Translations under genes and position numbers: made by a program | In this document: piece after piece, positions 54,037 through 63,933 of the stretch | Numbering within the stretch: position 1 is the first letter of the stretch | Layout of the letters: every line of letters starts with the position of its first letter | Origin: Arthrobacter luteolus NBRC 107841 | GTDB lineage: Bacteria; Actinomycetota; Actinomycetes; Actinomycetales; Micrococcaceae | NCBI RefSeq assembly: GCF_001552075.1 | Contig: NZ_BCQM01000005.1 | Location: 124,001 to 188,000, forward strand | DNA length: 64,000 nt | Direction of reading: 5' to 3' | The notes under the pieces: generated by a model | What the model saw: only the letters and a program-made list of their open reading frames with translations | The model's database searches: none | What the model was told of the DNA's origin: nothing

Positions 54037-55439
54037 GCACCTCAACGCAAACCTGGACCGGAAAGGGTGTCGATGGCATTCCCGCGCAGGTCGCCGCCGT
54101 CCGGAAAACGTACGATTCTGGCCGGACCCGCCCGCTCGCCTGGCGGCGTGCGCAGCTGAAAGCTCTCCTGGGGCTGCTCTCCGAACGCGAGGAGGAACTC
54201 CTCGCCGCCCTGCGCACAGACCTGGGCAAGAACCCGCTGGAGGGCTACCTGACCGAGGTCTCCATCACCCGCTCAGAGGCTGAATACACCCTCAAGCACC
54301 TGGATGGCTGGGCCCGCGTCCGGAAGGTGCCGGTCCCGCTTGGCCTGCAGCCGGCGTCGGCCCGCACCGAACCCCAGCCGCTGGGTATGGTGCTGATCAT
54401 CGCGCCCTGGAATTACCCGGTGCAGCTGCTGCTGGCACCGCTGATCGGCGCGCTGGCGGCCGGAAATGCCGCAGTGCTCAAACCCAGTGAACTGGCTCCG
54501 GCAACGTCACGGACGCTGGCCCGGCTGCTGCCCGAGTATCTGGATTCCGAGGCCGTGGTGGTCATCGAGGGGGCCCAGGCGGAATCCGAGGCGCTGCTCA
54601 AGGAACGCTTCGATCATATTTTCTTCACCGGCGGAGAACGCGTCGGCAAGGTGGTGATGCGGGCGGCCGCGGAGCACCTGACCCCGGTGACGCTGGAGCT
54701 GGGCGGCAAGTCTCCCGCCGTCGTGCTGGACGGGAACCTGGCCACGATCGCGCGGCGGCTCGTCTACGGGAAGCTGATGAATGCGGGGCAGACCTGTGTG
54801 GCACCGGACTACGTCCTCACCACGCCGGAGGCCGCCCCGAAGCTCGTGAAGCAGCTTGGTAAAACCATCCGTGAGTTCGTCGGCAAGGACCCGTCCCGGA
54901 GCCCGGACTTCGGCCGGATCATCAATGAACACCACTTCGACCGGCTCACCGGCTACCTCCAGGACGGGACAGTGGCGTCCGGGGGCCGGTATGAGAGGGA
55001 CAGTCTCTACCTGGAACCCACTGTGCTGACCGGGGTACCGCTGGACGCCCCGGTGATGCGGGAGGAGATTTTCGGTCCGATCCTGCCCGTGGTGACCGTG
55101 CCGGACCTGGACGCGGCGATGGACATCATCAACTCCCGGCCTGCGCCGCTGGCTGCCTACCTGTTCACCTCCTCAGCCGCACAGCAGCGGCGGTTCGAGG
55201 AAGGGATCCGGGCCGGCAGCGTGAACCACAACGCGGCCATCGTGCAGCTGGCCGTCCCCGAACTTCCGTTTGGCGGTGCGGGCGCCAGCGGAATGGGTGC
55301 TTATCACGGCAAGGCCTCGTTCGACACGTTCAGCCAGCTGCGGCCGGTGTTTTCCAAGGGCACACTGCTGGACACCCTGCGCGTTGCCTACCCGCCGTAC
55401 AACGGGTTCAAATCCCGGATCCTGCGGCGCCTGCTCTAG
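54033..55439 (+). CDS. aldehyde dehydrogenase
   Basis: 468 residues of the class 3 type (membrane-anchored or fatty aldehyde ALDH). IIAPWNYPVQLLLAPLIGAL, catalytic Glu in LELGGKSP, catalytic Cys in NAGQTCVAPDY, and EEIFGPILPVV are all present. The C-terminal YPPYNGFKSRILRRLL resembles class 3 ends. Coupled to the upstream SDR; substrate probably a medium- or long-chain aldehyde. Confidence 0.94.
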   Translation: MSTSTQTWTGKGVDGIPAQVAAVRKTYDSGRTRPLAWRRAQLKALLGLLSEREEELLAALRTDLGKNPLEGYLTEVSITRSEAEYTLKHLDGWARVRKVPVPLGLQPASARTEPQPLGMVLIIAPWNYPVQLLLAPLIGALAAGNAAVLKPSELAPATSRTLARLLPEYLDSEAVVVIEGAQAESEALLKERFDHIFFTGGERVGKVVMRAAAEHLTPVTLELGGKSPAVVLDGNLATIARRLVYGKLMNAGQTCVAPDYVLTTPEAAPKLVKQLGKTIREFVGKDPSRSPDFGRIINEHHFDRLTGYLQDGTVASGGRYERDSLYLEPTVLTGVPLDAPVMREEIFGPILPVVTVPDLDAAMDIINSRPAPLAAYLFTSSAAQQRRFEEGIRAGSVNHNAAIVQLAVPELPFGGAGASGMGAYHGKASFDTFSQLRPVFSKGTLLDTLRVAYPPYNGFKSRILRRLL

Positions 55440-55457
55440 CGGAACCCGCCCGGAAAA

Positions 55458-55497
55458 TGCCTGCGGCTCCCGAACAGACGTCCGGGAGCCGCAGGCA
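55458..55497. terminator. bidirectional terminator
   Basis: Fifteen-bp perfect stem TGCCTGCGGCTCCCG / CGGGAGCCGCAGGCA with a short loop, between the convergent ALDH and phosphoglucomutase genes. Confidence 0.85.
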
Positions 55498-55511
55498 GGT
55501 GGGGGCGCAGG

Positions 55512-57155
55512 CTAGGAAATGACGCCGTCCACGATCGCCTTCGCCTCGTCCTGGACCTGGCGCAGATGCTCCACGCCCTTAAAGGACTCGGCGTAGATTT
55601 TGTACACGTCTTCGGTGCCGGACGGCCGGGCTGCAAACCAGGCGTTCTCCGTCGTGACCTTGAGGCCGCCCACTGCCGCACCGTTGCCCGGTGCTTCGGT
55701 CAACCGGGCGGTGATTTCCTCACCGGCCAGGGTGGTTGCGGTGACGTCCGACGGCGCCAGCTTGGACAATGCTGCCTTCTGTTCGCGGGTGGCCGGGGCG
55801 TCAACCCGCGCGTAGACCGGGTCGCCGAAGCGGCCGGTGAGTTCGCGGTAGTGCTGGGACGGCGTTTTCGAGGTCACGGCAGTGATTTCCGAGGCGAGCA
55901 GGGCCAGCAGGATGCCGTCCTTGTCCGTGGTCCAGGCGGTCCCGTCCAGGCGCAGGAAGGAGGCGCCGGCGGATTCCTCTCCGCCGAAGGCAACTTCACC
56001 GGACAGCAGGCCGGGAACAAACCATTTGAAGCCCACCGGAACCTCCATCAGCCGGCGGTCCAGGCTGGAGGTCACCCGGTCGATCATCGAGGAGGAGACC
56101 AGGGTTTTGCCAACCATGGCATCGCCGCGCCAGCCGGAACGGTTCGCGTACAGGTATTCCACGGCTGCGGCGAGGTAGTGGTTCGGGTTCATCAGGCCCG
56201 CGTCCGGGGTGACGATCCCGTGCCGGTCGGCGTCGGCGTCGTTGCCGGTGGCAATGTCGTACTGGCCGGCCTGCGCAATCAGGGACGCCATCGCGTTCGG
56301 GGAGGAGCAGTCCATGCGGATCTTCTCATCCCGGTCCAGGGTCATAAAACCGAACTGCGGGTCCACGTTGGGATTCACCACCGTGAGGTTCAGGCCGTAC
56401 TGCTCACCGATGGCACCCCAGTAGTCCACCGACGCCCCGCCCATGGGATCGGCGCCGATGTGCAGGCCGGCGGCGGCGATGGCATCCATGTTCAGCACTG
56501 ATCCGAGGTCGCCGACGTAGTTCTGGAGGAAGTCGTAGGAGCCCACGGAGTCGGCCAGCCGGGCCTGCCCCAGCGGGATGCGCTTCACGCCCCGCAGTCC
56601 GTTTTCCAGGAGTTCATTGGCCCGGTTCGCGATCCAGGACGTGGTGTCGGAATCCGCGGGTCCGCCGGAGGGCGGGTTGTATTTGAAGCCGCCGTCGGCC
56701 GGCGGATTGTGGGACGGGGTGATCACGATCCCGTCCGCCTGGTCCGTCCGGGTGGCGTTGTGCTTCAGGATGGCGTGGCTCAGGGCCGGGGTGGGCGTAA
56801 AGCCGGTCCGCGCGTCGATCAGCACGTTAACGCCGTTGCCGGCCAGCACTTCGAGGGCGGTGTTCTGCGCCGGCTCGGAGAGGGCATGGGTGTCCTTGCC
56901 CATAAACAGCGGCCCGGTGATGCCCTGCCCTGTGCGGTACTCCACGATCGCCTGCGTGATGGCGGCGATATGGGGTTCGTTGAACGCGGCTTTCAGCGAA
57001 CTGCCGCGGTGGCCTGAGGTACCAAAGGCGACGCGCTGTCCGGGATCCGAGAGGTCCGGGGCGACGTCGAAATAGGCATCCAGGAGTGCCGTCAGGTCAA
57101 CGAGGTCAGAAGGCTGGGCAGGGGTACCGGCTCGGTTAGACATAGACCCAAGCAT
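55512..57155 (-). CDS. pgm: phosphoglucomutase
   Basis: 547 residues, the same length as E. coli Pgm. [10 protein letters not shown], catalytic Ser loop [12 protein letters not shown], metal loop [19 protein letters not shown] and [10 protein letters not shown] are all intact. Interconverts glucose-1-phosphate and glucose-6-phosphate. ATG 57155 has AGGA 9 nt upstream; an ATG at 57143 (MSNRAGT) aligns slightly better with E. coli, so the first four residues are uncertain. Confidence 0.96.
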   Translation of the reverse strand: MLGSMSNRAGTPAQPSDLVDLTALLDAYFDVAPDLSDPGQRVAFGTSGHRGSSLKAAFNEPHIAAITQAIVEYRTGQGITGPLFMGKDTHALSEPAQNTALEVLAGNGVNVLIDARTGFTPTPALSHAILKHNATRTDQADGIVITPSHNPPADGGFKYNPPSGGPADSDTTSWIANRANELLENGLRGVKRIPLGQARLADSVGSYDFLQNYVGDLGSVLNMDAIAAAGLHIGADPMGGASVDYWGAIGEQYGLNLTVVNPNVDPQFGFMTLDRDEKIRMDCSSPNAMASLIAQAGQYDIATGNDADADRHGIVTPDAGLMNPNHYLAAAVEYLYANRSGWRGDAMVGKTLVSSSMIDRVTSSLDRRLMEVPVGFKWFVPGLLSGEVAFGGEESAGASFLRLDGTAWTTDKDGILLALLASEITAVTSKTPSQHYRELTGRFGDPVYARVDAPATREQKAALSKLAPSDVTATTLAGEEITARLTEAPGNGAAVGGLKVTTENAWFAARPSGTEDVYKIYAESFKGVEHLRQVQDEAKAIVDGVIS

Positions 57156-57186
57156 GCCAAAGATTCCTGCTTCTCCGCAGCGAAAC

Positions 57187-57240
57187 GGCAGAAAGTGCCC
57201 CCTTCGACGTTTGGCAAAGGGGGCACTTCCGGTTTCTGCC
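57187..57240 (-). terminator. terminator of ABC importer operon
   Basis: Stem AAGTGCCCCCTT / AAGGGGGCACTT extended outward by GGCAGAAA / TTTCTGCC with a small bulge. It lies just past the ATPase stop and before pgm on the same strand. Confidence 0.8.
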
Positions 57241-57252
57241 GGCCGGGCCGGG

Positions 57253-58041
57253 CTACTGGAGCATGGTCCTGTCGTCCAAACTGCCCTTGATCTTCTCGAA
57301 CTCGTGCAGCAGGTCCGGGACGGTCATTTCCGCCTTCTGGGCACTGTCCAGGTCCAGGATGATCCGGCCCTCATGCATCATGACCAGGCGGGTGCCCAGA
57401 TCCAGGGCCTGCTGCATGTTGTGCGTAACCATCAGCGTGGTGAGCCGGTGCCGCTGCACGATTTCCCCGGTCAGCCGGGAGACCAGCGCCGCGCGCTGCG
57501 GATCGAGTGCCGCGGTGTGCTCGTCCAGCAGGAGGATCTTGGGTTCGCTGAAGGTGGCCATCAGCAGGGACAGCGCCTGACGCTGCCCGCCGGAGAGCAG
57601 GCCAACCTTGGACTTCAGCCGCCCTTCGAGCCCCAGTTCCAGGGATTTCAGTTCCTCACGGAACAGCTCGCGCTTTTTGGCCGAGACACCCCAGCCCAGG
57701 CCGCGGGTTTTTCCGCGCTCATAGGCGATGGACATGTTCTGTTCGATGCTCAGCTGCGGCGCGGAACCGGCCATCGGGTCCTGGAACACGCGCCCGATGT
57801 AGCGGGCCCGCTGGTGGTCCTGCAGCCGGGTGACGTCCCTGCCGTCAATAATGACTGATCCGGTGTCCGGCCGCAGCTTTCCGGAGACCATGTTCAGCAG
57901 CGTGGACTTGCCGGCGCCGTTGCTGCCGATGACCGTGAGGAATTCCCCGGCCGCCAGCTCCAGGTCGATGTTCGCCAGGGCGGTCCGTTCGTTGACGGTT
58001 CCGGCGAAGAAGGTCTTCTGTACGTTCTGGATTTTCAGCAT
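57253..58041 (-). CDS. ABC transporter ATPase (TrpZ-like)
   Basis: 262 residues. Walker [11 protein letters not shown], signature [10 protein letters not shown], Walker B KILLLDEH (the Glu of DE is present), then a switch His in [13 protein letters not shown]. Third gene of a substrate-binding/permease/ATPase set. ATG 58041 gives the usual N-terminus; the upstream extension lies in the permease gene. Confidence 0.93.
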   Translation of the reverse strand: MLKIQNVQKTFFAGTVNERTALANIDLELAAGEFLTVIGSNGAGKSTLLNMVSGKLRPDTGSVIIDGRDVTRLQDHQRARYIGRVFQDPMAGSAPQLSIEQNMSIAYERGKTRGLGWGVSAKKRELFREELKSLELGLEGRLKSKVGLLSGGQRQALSLLMATFSEPKILLLDEHTAALDPQRAALVSRLTGEIVQRHRLTTLMVTHNMQQALDLGTRLVMMHEGRIILDLDSAQKAEMTVPDLLHEFEKIKGSLDDRTMLQ

Positions 58042-58054
58042 GTTCGGTTCCCGG

Positions 58055-58954
58055 CTAGCTCGACGTCGTAACGGTGGACTTCCGCAGGCTGCGGAACGTG
58101 GGCAATCGGCGGAACAGCTTCCACTGCGGCAGCACCAGCGCCACAACAACCAGGACCGCGGAGATGAGCTTCATGTCCGACGGGTTGAAGCCCACCTGCA
58201 GGGCCAGGGCAATAACCAGCCGGTAGACGATGGAGCCCAGGATCACGGCCAGTGTGGAAATCACGATAATGCGGCTGCCGAAGACGGCCTGGCCGATGAT
58301 CACCGAGGCCAGCCCCACCAGGATCAGGCCGATGCCCATGCCGATGTCCGCAAAACCCTGGTACTGGGCGATCAGGGCGCCGCACAGGGCTACGAAACCG
58401 TTGGAGATCGCCAGGCCCAGGATCTTCATCCGGTCAGTGCTGACACCGAAGCTGCGGATCATTTCCTGGTTGTCGCCGGTGGCCTGCATGGCCAGGCCCA
58501 GGTCGGTGTGCAGGAACCAGTCCAGGAAAAGTTTGACGCCGATGGCCAGCAGGGCGAAAATCGCGATTGCGACGACGCCTCCCAGGTAGCCGTTCTCCCG
58601 GAGCGGGGAGATAAGGGTGTCCTCCCGGAGCAGCGGGAGGTTGGCCTTGCCCATAATCCTCAGGTTGATCGAGTACAGCGCGATCATGGTGAGGATGCCG
58701 GCCAGCAGGCCGTTGATTTTGCCCTTGGTATGCAGCAGTCCGGTGACGCAGCCGGCCAGCAGCCCGGCACCGAACGCCGCGGCAGTGGCGGCCAGGGGCG
58801 GAGCCCCGTTGATAATCATGACGGCCGCCACGGCCGCGCCGGTGGTGAAGCTGCCATCCACCGTGAGGTCCGGAAAGTCCAGGATGCGGAAGGTGAGATA
58901 GACACCCAGGGCCATCACCGCATAGATAAGCCCCAGTTCAACAGCAGTGATCAT
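58055..58954 (-). CDS. ABC transporter permease (TrpY-like)
   Basis: 299 residues, about 8-9 helices, of the branched-chain/BPD_transp_2 group. YLTFRILDFPDLTVDGSFTT at the N-terminus is characteristic of the TrpY/YufP-type permeases paired with PF04392 binding proteins. Ends 13 bases before the ATPase gene. Confidence 0.9.
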   Translation of the reverse strand: MITAVELGLIYAVMALGVYLTFRILDFPDLTVDGSFTTGAAVAAVMIINGAPPLAATAAAFGAGLLAGCVTGLLHTKGKINGLLAGILTMIALYSINLRIMGKANLPLLREDTLISPLRENGYLGGVVAIAIFALLAIGVKLFLDWFLHTDLGLAMQATGDNQEMIRSFGVSTDRMKILGLAISNGFVALCGALIAQYQGFADIGMGIGLILVGLASVIIGQAVFGSRIIVISTLAVILGSIVYRLVIALALQVGFNPSDMKLISAVLVVVALVLPQWKLFRRLPTFRSLRKSTVTTSS

Positions 58955-58997
58955 GGAAGATCCGTTCCTTCAAGCAGATAGTGATGGCAGCGGGAGG

Positions 58998-59984
58998 TTA
59001 TTCGATGACCTTGTCGGCCTTCTCCAGCAGGGCAGCAGGGATTTCGACTCCCATGTTGGCCGCAGCGGACTTGTTGACGATGAGCTGGATTTCAGTCAGT
59101 GTCTCCACCGGCATCCCGGCCGGGTCAGCGCCGTCCTCAAGGATCTTCAGTGCCATCAGTCCGGTCTGGTAGCCCAGGGACTCGTAGTCGAGGCCGTAGG
59201 TAGCCAGGCCGCCGTTTTCCACGGAGTCGCCTTCGCCAACCACAACGGGGATCTGCTTGGTTTCCGCAATCTGAATGACCGACTGCAGGGCCGAGACGAC
59301 GTTGTTGTCAGTGGGAACGTACAGGGCATCCACGTCCAGGGACTCGGTGGCCTGCTGCACCTCGGCGGAGTTGCTGACGGTGGCCAGCTTGACCTCCAGG
59401 CCGAGCTCCTTCGCCGCTTCCTGGGCAAGTTCCACCTGCACGTCGGAGTTGACCTCGCCCGAGCTGTAGACAATGCCGACGCTCTTGGCGTCCGGAGCCA
59501 GTTCCTTGATCAGACCAATCTGCTCCTTGACCGGGTTCAGGTCCGAGGTGCCGGTGATGTTGGCACCCGGGCTGTCCCAGGAATCAACCAGGCCGGCAAC
59601 TTCCGGCTCGGTGACCGCGGTGAACAGCACCGGAACGTCGGTGATCGCCTGGGCAGCCGCCTGCGCTGCGGGGGTGGCGATGGCCAGGACCAGGTCCTTG
59701 CCGTCCGAGGCGAAGGTGGACGCGATGGTGGTGGCCGTGGCCTGGTCGCCGGCAGCATTCTGGATATCCAGTTCCAGGTTCTCGCCTTCGGTGTACCCGT
59801 TCTCCTCAAAAGCCCGGATGAAACCCTTGCGGGCCTGATCCAGGGACGGGTGCTCCACCAGCTGGCTGATGCCGATCCGGACCATGTCGGAGCTTCCGGC
59901 AGCTGTGTCGCCGCCGCAGCCTGTGGCTGCAAGTGAGACACCCAGCAGCAGGGCCCCCAGTGCCCCTGTCTTCGAACGTTTCAT
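58998..59984 (-). CDS. ABC substrate-binding lipoprotein (TrpX/PF04392 type)
   Basis: 328 residues. Signal and lipobox LAATGC place it outside, tethered to the membrane. VRIGISQLVEHPSLDQARKG, VLFTAVTEPEVAGLV, and GIVYSSGEVNS are typical of the family in which TrpX binds tryptophan or tyrosine-like aromatic amino acids. Ligand here not proven. ATG 59984 is chosen with AAAGGG 5 nt upstream. A CRP/GlxR-type box lies about 155 bases upstream. Confidence 0.9.
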   Translation of the reverse strand: MKRSKTGALGALLLGVSLAATGCGGDTAAGSSDMVRIGISQLVEHPSLDQARKGFIRAFEENGYTEGENLELDIQNAAGDQATATTIASTFASDGKDLVLAIATPAAQAAAQAITDVPVLFTAVTEPEVAGLVDSWDSPGANITGTSDLNPVKEQIGLIKELAPDAKSVGIVYSSGEVNSDVQVELAQEAAKELGLEVKLATVSNSAEVQQATESLDVDALYVPTDNNVVSALQSVIQIAETKQIPVVVGEGDSVENGGLATYGLDYESLGYQTGLMALKILEDGADPAGMPVETLTEIQLIVNKSAAANMGVEIPAALLEKADKVIE

Positions 59985-60136
59985 CATTGCCCTTTCAGTG
60001 CGCTGCCCAGCGGCGGACGGCGCCGGGGCAGGGTGACGTGGTACCGGGCGGGGCCCCGGGTCCTTGGGGCCGACGTCGTTATCGGTCCCTCGGTGCACGG
60101 GTGCCTTTGCGCACCGGCTGGTTCCACGATACTAAC

Positions 60137-60152
60137 TGTGAGGGTGGTCACA
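60137..60152. promoter_or_regulatory. CRP/GlxR-type site
   Basis: TGTGAGGGTGGTCACA, an exact TGTGA-N6-TCACA. In Actinobacteria this is the consensus for GlxR/Crp. It sits in the spacer upstream of the ABC importer operon, next to a TAGTAT -10-like box on the - strand. Confidence 0.6.
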
Positions 60153-60272
60153 TTGTCTAATTCGGCGCGCACTGTGAAGACAGTTGACTGGTTGTTCGTG
60201 GCCATCAAGGACAAAAATCATTGCTCAAGGAGCCATGGCCGTCAGATTGTCTAGGTTGGATTGCGTCCGCTT

Positions 60273-60307
60273 TGCCGTTGAACCTGCCGTTGAACTTGCC
60301 GCTGAAC
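60273..60307. repeat. 12-bp tandem repeat, three copies
   Basis: TGCCGTTGAACC, TGCCGTTGAACT and TGCCGCTGAACG in a row, between the ABC importer promoter region and the POT gene terminator. Function not evident. Confidence 0.8.
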
Positions 60308-60310
60308 GCA

Positions 60311-60346
60311 GAAGTGCCCGCCCTGCAGGAACAGGGCGGGCACTTC
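60311..60346 (-). terminator. terminator of POT transporter gene
   Basis: Fifteen-bp perfect stem GAAGTGCCCGCCCTG / CAGGGCGGGCACTTC with loop CAGGAA, about 50 bases past the POT stop. Confidence 0.8.
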
Positions 60347-60397
60347 CATGCCGGTGGACGCCGGCGGGCCCCGGTGGGGCCGGCTGCAGGGTGGGGG

Positions 60398-61876
60398 CTA
60401 CCGCACCCCGCCCATGAGCTTCTTGATCGAGGGGGCGCAGAGGGCCAGGACGATGCCCAGCACGACGGCGGTGATCCCCAGGAAGGAGAAGTAGGCCACT
60501 TCGGTCTCCGCCGTGTAGAACTGCGCGAGCCAGCCCGAAAGGGTGCTGCCCAGGGACACCGAGAGGTAGAACAGTGCCACCATCTGGGTCGGGAAAGCGG
60601 ACGGAGCGAGCTTGGTTGCCGCGGAGAGTCCGATCGGGGAGAGCGAGAGCTCAGCGAAGGTGAACAGCAGCAGGATGCCGGCCAGTGCCAGCAGCGGTGT
60701 GCTGTTGGGGCCGCCGCCGGAGAACGGAATGAAGGCGAGGAACGCCAGGCCCATCACGCTCAGCCCAATGGCGAACTTCACCGGGGTGCCCGGCTGCCGG
60801 GTGCCCAGCTTGGTCCACATGCTCGCGAAGATGGCCGCGAAGATGATGATGAAGATCGGGTTGATCGACTGGACGAAGCTCGGCGGCATCTGCCAGCCGA
60901 ACAGGTCCAGGTTCAGTGAGGAGTCGGCGTAGATTGCCACCACAGTGAACTGCTGCTGGAACAGGGCCCAGAAGGCGGTGCTGGCCACGAAGAGCGGCAT
61001 AAAGGAGAACACCCGGCGGCGTTCCAGTGTGTTGACGCGCTTGCTGGTGAGGATCACCGCGAAGTAGGCGATGGACGCGATCAGGGCCAGCGCAGCCATG
61101 AAGCTGACCAGGTTTTCGCTGGTCACCACGCCGAAGACGATGGCCAGGGCGACGACGACCAGCGCTGCTGCGGTGATTGCGCCCATGCGGGCGTACTGGC
61201 TCTTGGGCAGCGGATTGGCGACGAGGTGTGCCGATTCCGGCAGGTGCTTGCGGGTCGCAGCGTACTGGGCCAGGCCGATGGCCATACCAACGGCGGCCAG
61301 GCCGAAGCCGAAGTGGAAGCCCATGCTGTTCCAAACCAGTCCGGTCAGGATCGGGCCCAGCAGGCCGCCAATGTTGATGCCCATGTAGAAGATGGAGAAA
61401 CCGGCGTCCCGGCGCTCATCCTTCTCCGCGTAAAGCGTTCCCACGAGGGCAGTGGCGTTGGCCTTCAGGCCGCCGGAGCCCAGGGCAATCAGCACCAGGC
61501 CGATGGCCAGTCCGGCGTAGCCCGGGACCAGCGAGAGTGAGATATGGCCCAGCATGATGATGATGGCCGAGTAGAAAAGGGTCCGTTCCGAACCGAGGAT
61601 GCGGTCCGCCACCCATGCACCGAGAATGGTGGAGAGGTAGACGCCGCCGCCGTAGGCCCCGACGAGTCCTGCCGCGACCCCTTCGTTCATGCCCAGTCCG
61701 CCGTCCGTGACGGAGTAGTACATGTAGTACAGCAGGATGCCCTGCATACCGTAGAAGGAGAACCGCTCCCAGAGCTCAACGCTGAACAGGTTGGCTAGCA
61801 TCCGGGGGTGGCCGAAGAAGGCCTTGCGCGTAGGTGCTGCAGACGCGGGTTGTGTGGAGGGAGGACTTGAAGTCAT
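60398..61876 (-). CDS. POT/PTR family peptide:H+ symporter
   Basis: 492 residues, about 14 helices. ELWERFSFYGMQ (ExxERFxYY motif), FYMGINIGGLLGP (FYxxINxGs) and SLSPIGLSAATKLAP are the hallmarks. Takes up di- and tripeptides with protons. Two perfect inverted repeats lie upstream, so regulation is likely. Peptide-derived lysine/arginine could be discharged by the LysE exporter in this window. Confidence 0.95.
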   Translation of the reverse strand: MTSSPPSTQPASAAPTRKAFFGHPRMLANLFSVELWERFSFYGMQGILLYYMYYSVTDGGLGMNEGVAAGLVGAYGGGVYLSTILGAWVADRILGSERTLFYSAIIIMLGHISLSLVPGYAGLAIGLVLIALGSGGLKANATALVGTLYAEKDERRDAGFSIFYMGINIGGLLGPILTGLVWNSMGFHFGFGLAAVGMAIGLAQYAATRKHLPESAHLVANPLPKSQYARMGAITAAALVVVALAIVFGVVTSENLVSFMAALALIASIAYFAVILTSKRVNTLERRRVFSFMPLFVASTAFWALFQQQFTVVAIYADSSLNLDLFGWQMPPSFVQSINPIFIIIFAAIFASMWTKLGTRQPGTPVKFAIGLSVMGLAFLAFIPFSGGGPNSTPLLALAGILLLFTFAELSLSPIGLSAATKLAPSAFPTQMVALFYLSVSLGSTLSGWLAQFYTAETEVAYFSFLGITAVVLGIVLALCAPSIKKLMGGVR

Positions 61877-61933
61877 GTCTCCATCGTCGCAAAGCCTAGC
61901 GAGGTCCGTTTAAGCATGTTGCTCAAAAACCGG

Positions 61934-61956
61934 TTGCTTCTAGGGGTTAGAAGCAA
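61934..61956. promoter_or_regulatory. inverted repeat upstream of POT gene (terminator or operator)
   Basis: TTGCTTCTA and TAGAAGCAA, perfect 9-bp arms with a 5-base centre (GGGGT). On the - strand it is followed by CCGGTTTTT, so it could be the amidase terminator; its position about 60 bases before the POT start also allows an operator. Confidence 0.6.
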
Positions 61957-61990
61957 GGTTCTGTGTGGAGAATCACCGCAAATTGCACAC

Positions 61991-62013
61991 TTTTGTCCAC
62001 ATTTTGGACAAAA
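61991..62013. promoter_or_regulatory. inverted repeat upstream of POT gene (operator-like)
   Basis: TTTTGTCCA and TGGACAAAA, perfect 9-bp arms, 5-base centre (CATTT). AT-rich ends and CC/GG inner bases resemble operators of GntR/HutC or MarR regulators. It lies 26 bases past the amidase stop. Confidence 0.6.
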
Positions 62014-62039
62014 TGGCGCTCCATGAAGGTGTTCACCTG

Positions 62040-63470
62040 TTATTGGGACTCCAGCTGGGCGGCGACGGCCAGCAGCTCCGCCTCGGCGCCGGGCCGGCCG
62101 ATCAGCTGAATGCCCATCCACAGCCCGTCCGCCGTGCGGTAGGTGGGAACCGTGATGGCCGGCAGGCCGCAGACGTTGACCATCGAGGTGAACGGCGAAT
62201 AGCGGCACTGCCGCGCATAGTCCTCATCGGCGTCGCCCGTCCAGTACCAGCCGATGGGCCGTGGGGTCATTCCAAGCACCGGAGTGAGCATCATGTCCCA
62301 CGCGGCATACTGCCGGATGGTGTCTTCCTCGAAACCGCGCAGGATGTCCACGGCTCCGGCCAAATCCGCCGCAGAGCGCTGGAGGGCACGGCGGCGCATG
62401 GTCGCCGTCAGCGGAACCAGCTGGTCTTCCTGATCGGCCGGAAGGGGAATGTTGGCGAGCGGGGCGGTCCAGACGAGGCTGAAGGCGTCCGGATACCGTT
62501 CGTCATACTGCACGTCGGCATCTTCGACGATGTGACCAGCACCGGTCAGTGCGAGCACCCCGGCCTCCAGCCCGAGGACGGCCTCCGGATCCAGTTGGAT
62601 GTCGAGACGGGATTCAAAGGGGGAGCGGGTGCTCAGGCCAATCCGGAACCGTCCCTCAGCCCGCAGGGCGGCTTCCAGGAAGCTGCCGCCAGGAGCTGGG
62701 GCGGAGGTGGCATGGAAATTCGGTTCGGCCACCATGGCGTCCAGCATGAGGGCCGCATCTGCCGCGTTCCGGGCCAGGGGGCCGGCCACGACGAACTGCC
62801 CCAGGTCGCGTTGTCCGCCGCCCGCCGGAATCCGGCCGCGGTTGGGTTTCAGGCCGACCAGCCCCGTTGCAGCCGCCGGGATACGCACGGATCCCCCGCC
62901 ATCGGTGCCGGGGGCAAACGGGAGCATTCCAGCAGCCACTGCAGCCGCGGAGCCGCCGGAGGATCCACCCGGGCTGAGGGACGGGTCCAGCGGGTTGCGC
63001 GCCGGCGGTGCAATGAGGTTCTCGCTGTAACTGCTGAGGCCGAACTCCGGAACCTGCGTTTTTCCGAGGCTGATCGCCCCTGCGGCGCGGAGGATGGAGG
63101 CCAGCGGCCCGTCCTCCGCAGCCGGCGCCGGGGGTACGGCCGCGCTGCCCATGGTGGTCGGCACGCCGGCGACATCGGTGAGGTCCTTGTGGGCCAGCGG
63201 CATGCCGTGAAGCAGCGCCGGGGCCCGGCCCTGCGCCAGGGCTTCATCGGCCCGGAACGCCTCAGCCCGGGCGAGGTCCGCGGTGACCGCAATAAACGCT
63301 CCGAGCGATGGGTTCAGGGCCTCGATCCGGCTCAGATAGTACTCAGTGACTTCCCGCGCGGAGACTTGGCGCGCGGCCAGGGCGTTTCTCAGCTGCAGGG
63401 CGGTCAGTGCGCCCAGTTCTGCATCGGAAGGCGCATCTGCAGGGCCGTGCGCGGGTGGGCCAATGGGCAT
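62040..63470 (-). CDS. amidase (amidase signature family)
   Basis: 476 residues. Catalytic Lys in HGMPLAHKDLTDVAG, cis-Ser and nucleophile region SPGGSSGGSAAAVAAG, and GTDGGGSVRIPA give the complete Ser-cisSer-Lys triad. Not clearly GatA: no gatB/gatC nearby and residues past 350 are of the general amidase kind. Hydrolyses an amide; substrate unknown. ATG at 63470 with GGAGG 5 nt upstream. Confidence 0.93.
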   Translation of the reverse strand: MPIGPPAHGPADAPSDAELGALTALQLRNALAARQVSAREVTEYYLSRIEALNPSLGAFIAVTADLARAEAFRADEALAQGRAPALLHGMPLAHKDLTDVAGVPTTMGSAAVPPAPAAEDGPLASILRAAGAISLGKTQVPEFGLSSYSENLIAPPARNPLDPSLSPGGSSGGSAAAVAAGMLPFAPGTDGGGSVRIPAAATGLVGLKPNRGRIPAGGGQRDLGQFVVAGPLARNAADAALMLDAMVAEPNFHATSAPAPGGSFLEAALRAEGRFRIGLSTRSPFESRLDIQLDPEAVLGLEAGVLALTGAGHIVEDADVQYDERYPDAFSLVWTAPLANIPLPADQEDQLVPLTATMRRRALQRSAADLAGAVDILRGFEEDTIRQYAAWDMMLTPVLGMTPRPIGWYWTGDADEDYARQCRYSPFTSMVNVCGLPAITVPTYRTADGLWMGIQLIGRPGAEAELLAVAAQLESQ

Positions 63471-63606
63471 TGCTACCTCCGGGGCGGGGGCCGTCTGGTT
63501 CTCTGGCGGTGCATCCCACTATAGGCTGGATGGCAGGCAGAACCGCCCGCGTGTCCGCGGGTTTACCGCCTAGTCAGCCCAGGCAAGGAACTACTGCGAG
63601 GAAGCT

Positions 63607-63933
63607 ATGAGCGAGATGGAAAACGTGTCAGTGGAAGCCATTCCCGTAGGCGCCAAGATACTCGATGTCCGCGAGGACTATGAGTGGGAGGCCGGACACA
63701 TTCCCGATGCCTTGCACATTCCCCTGGATCAGCTTCCGGACCGCCTGGATGACCTTGACCCGGACGGGGACCTCGCCGTCATCTGCCGCACCGGCGGCCG
63801 CAGCGCCCGGGCCACGCAGTGGCTGGAGGCGCACGGCTATTCGGCTGTAAACGTCACCGGGGGCATGGGCGCCTGGCTGGAAGCCGGCAAGCCGATGGTC
63901 TCCGATGCCGGAACGGAACCCACAGTCGTATGA
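63607..63933 (+). CDS. rhodanese-like sulfurtransferase
   Basis: 108 residues, single domain. DVREDYEWEAGHIPDALHIP and the active-site loop CRTGGRS (Cys60) are complete. Transfers sulfane sulfur, possibly in persulfide handling. The TGA overlaps the ATG of the next gene (ATGA), so the two are coupled. Confidence 0.93.
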   Translation: MSEMENVSVEAIPVGAKILDVREDYEWEAGHIPDALHIPLDQLPDRLDDLDPDGDLAVICRTGGRSARATQWLEAHGYSAVNVTGGMGAWLEAGKPMVSDAGTEPTVV

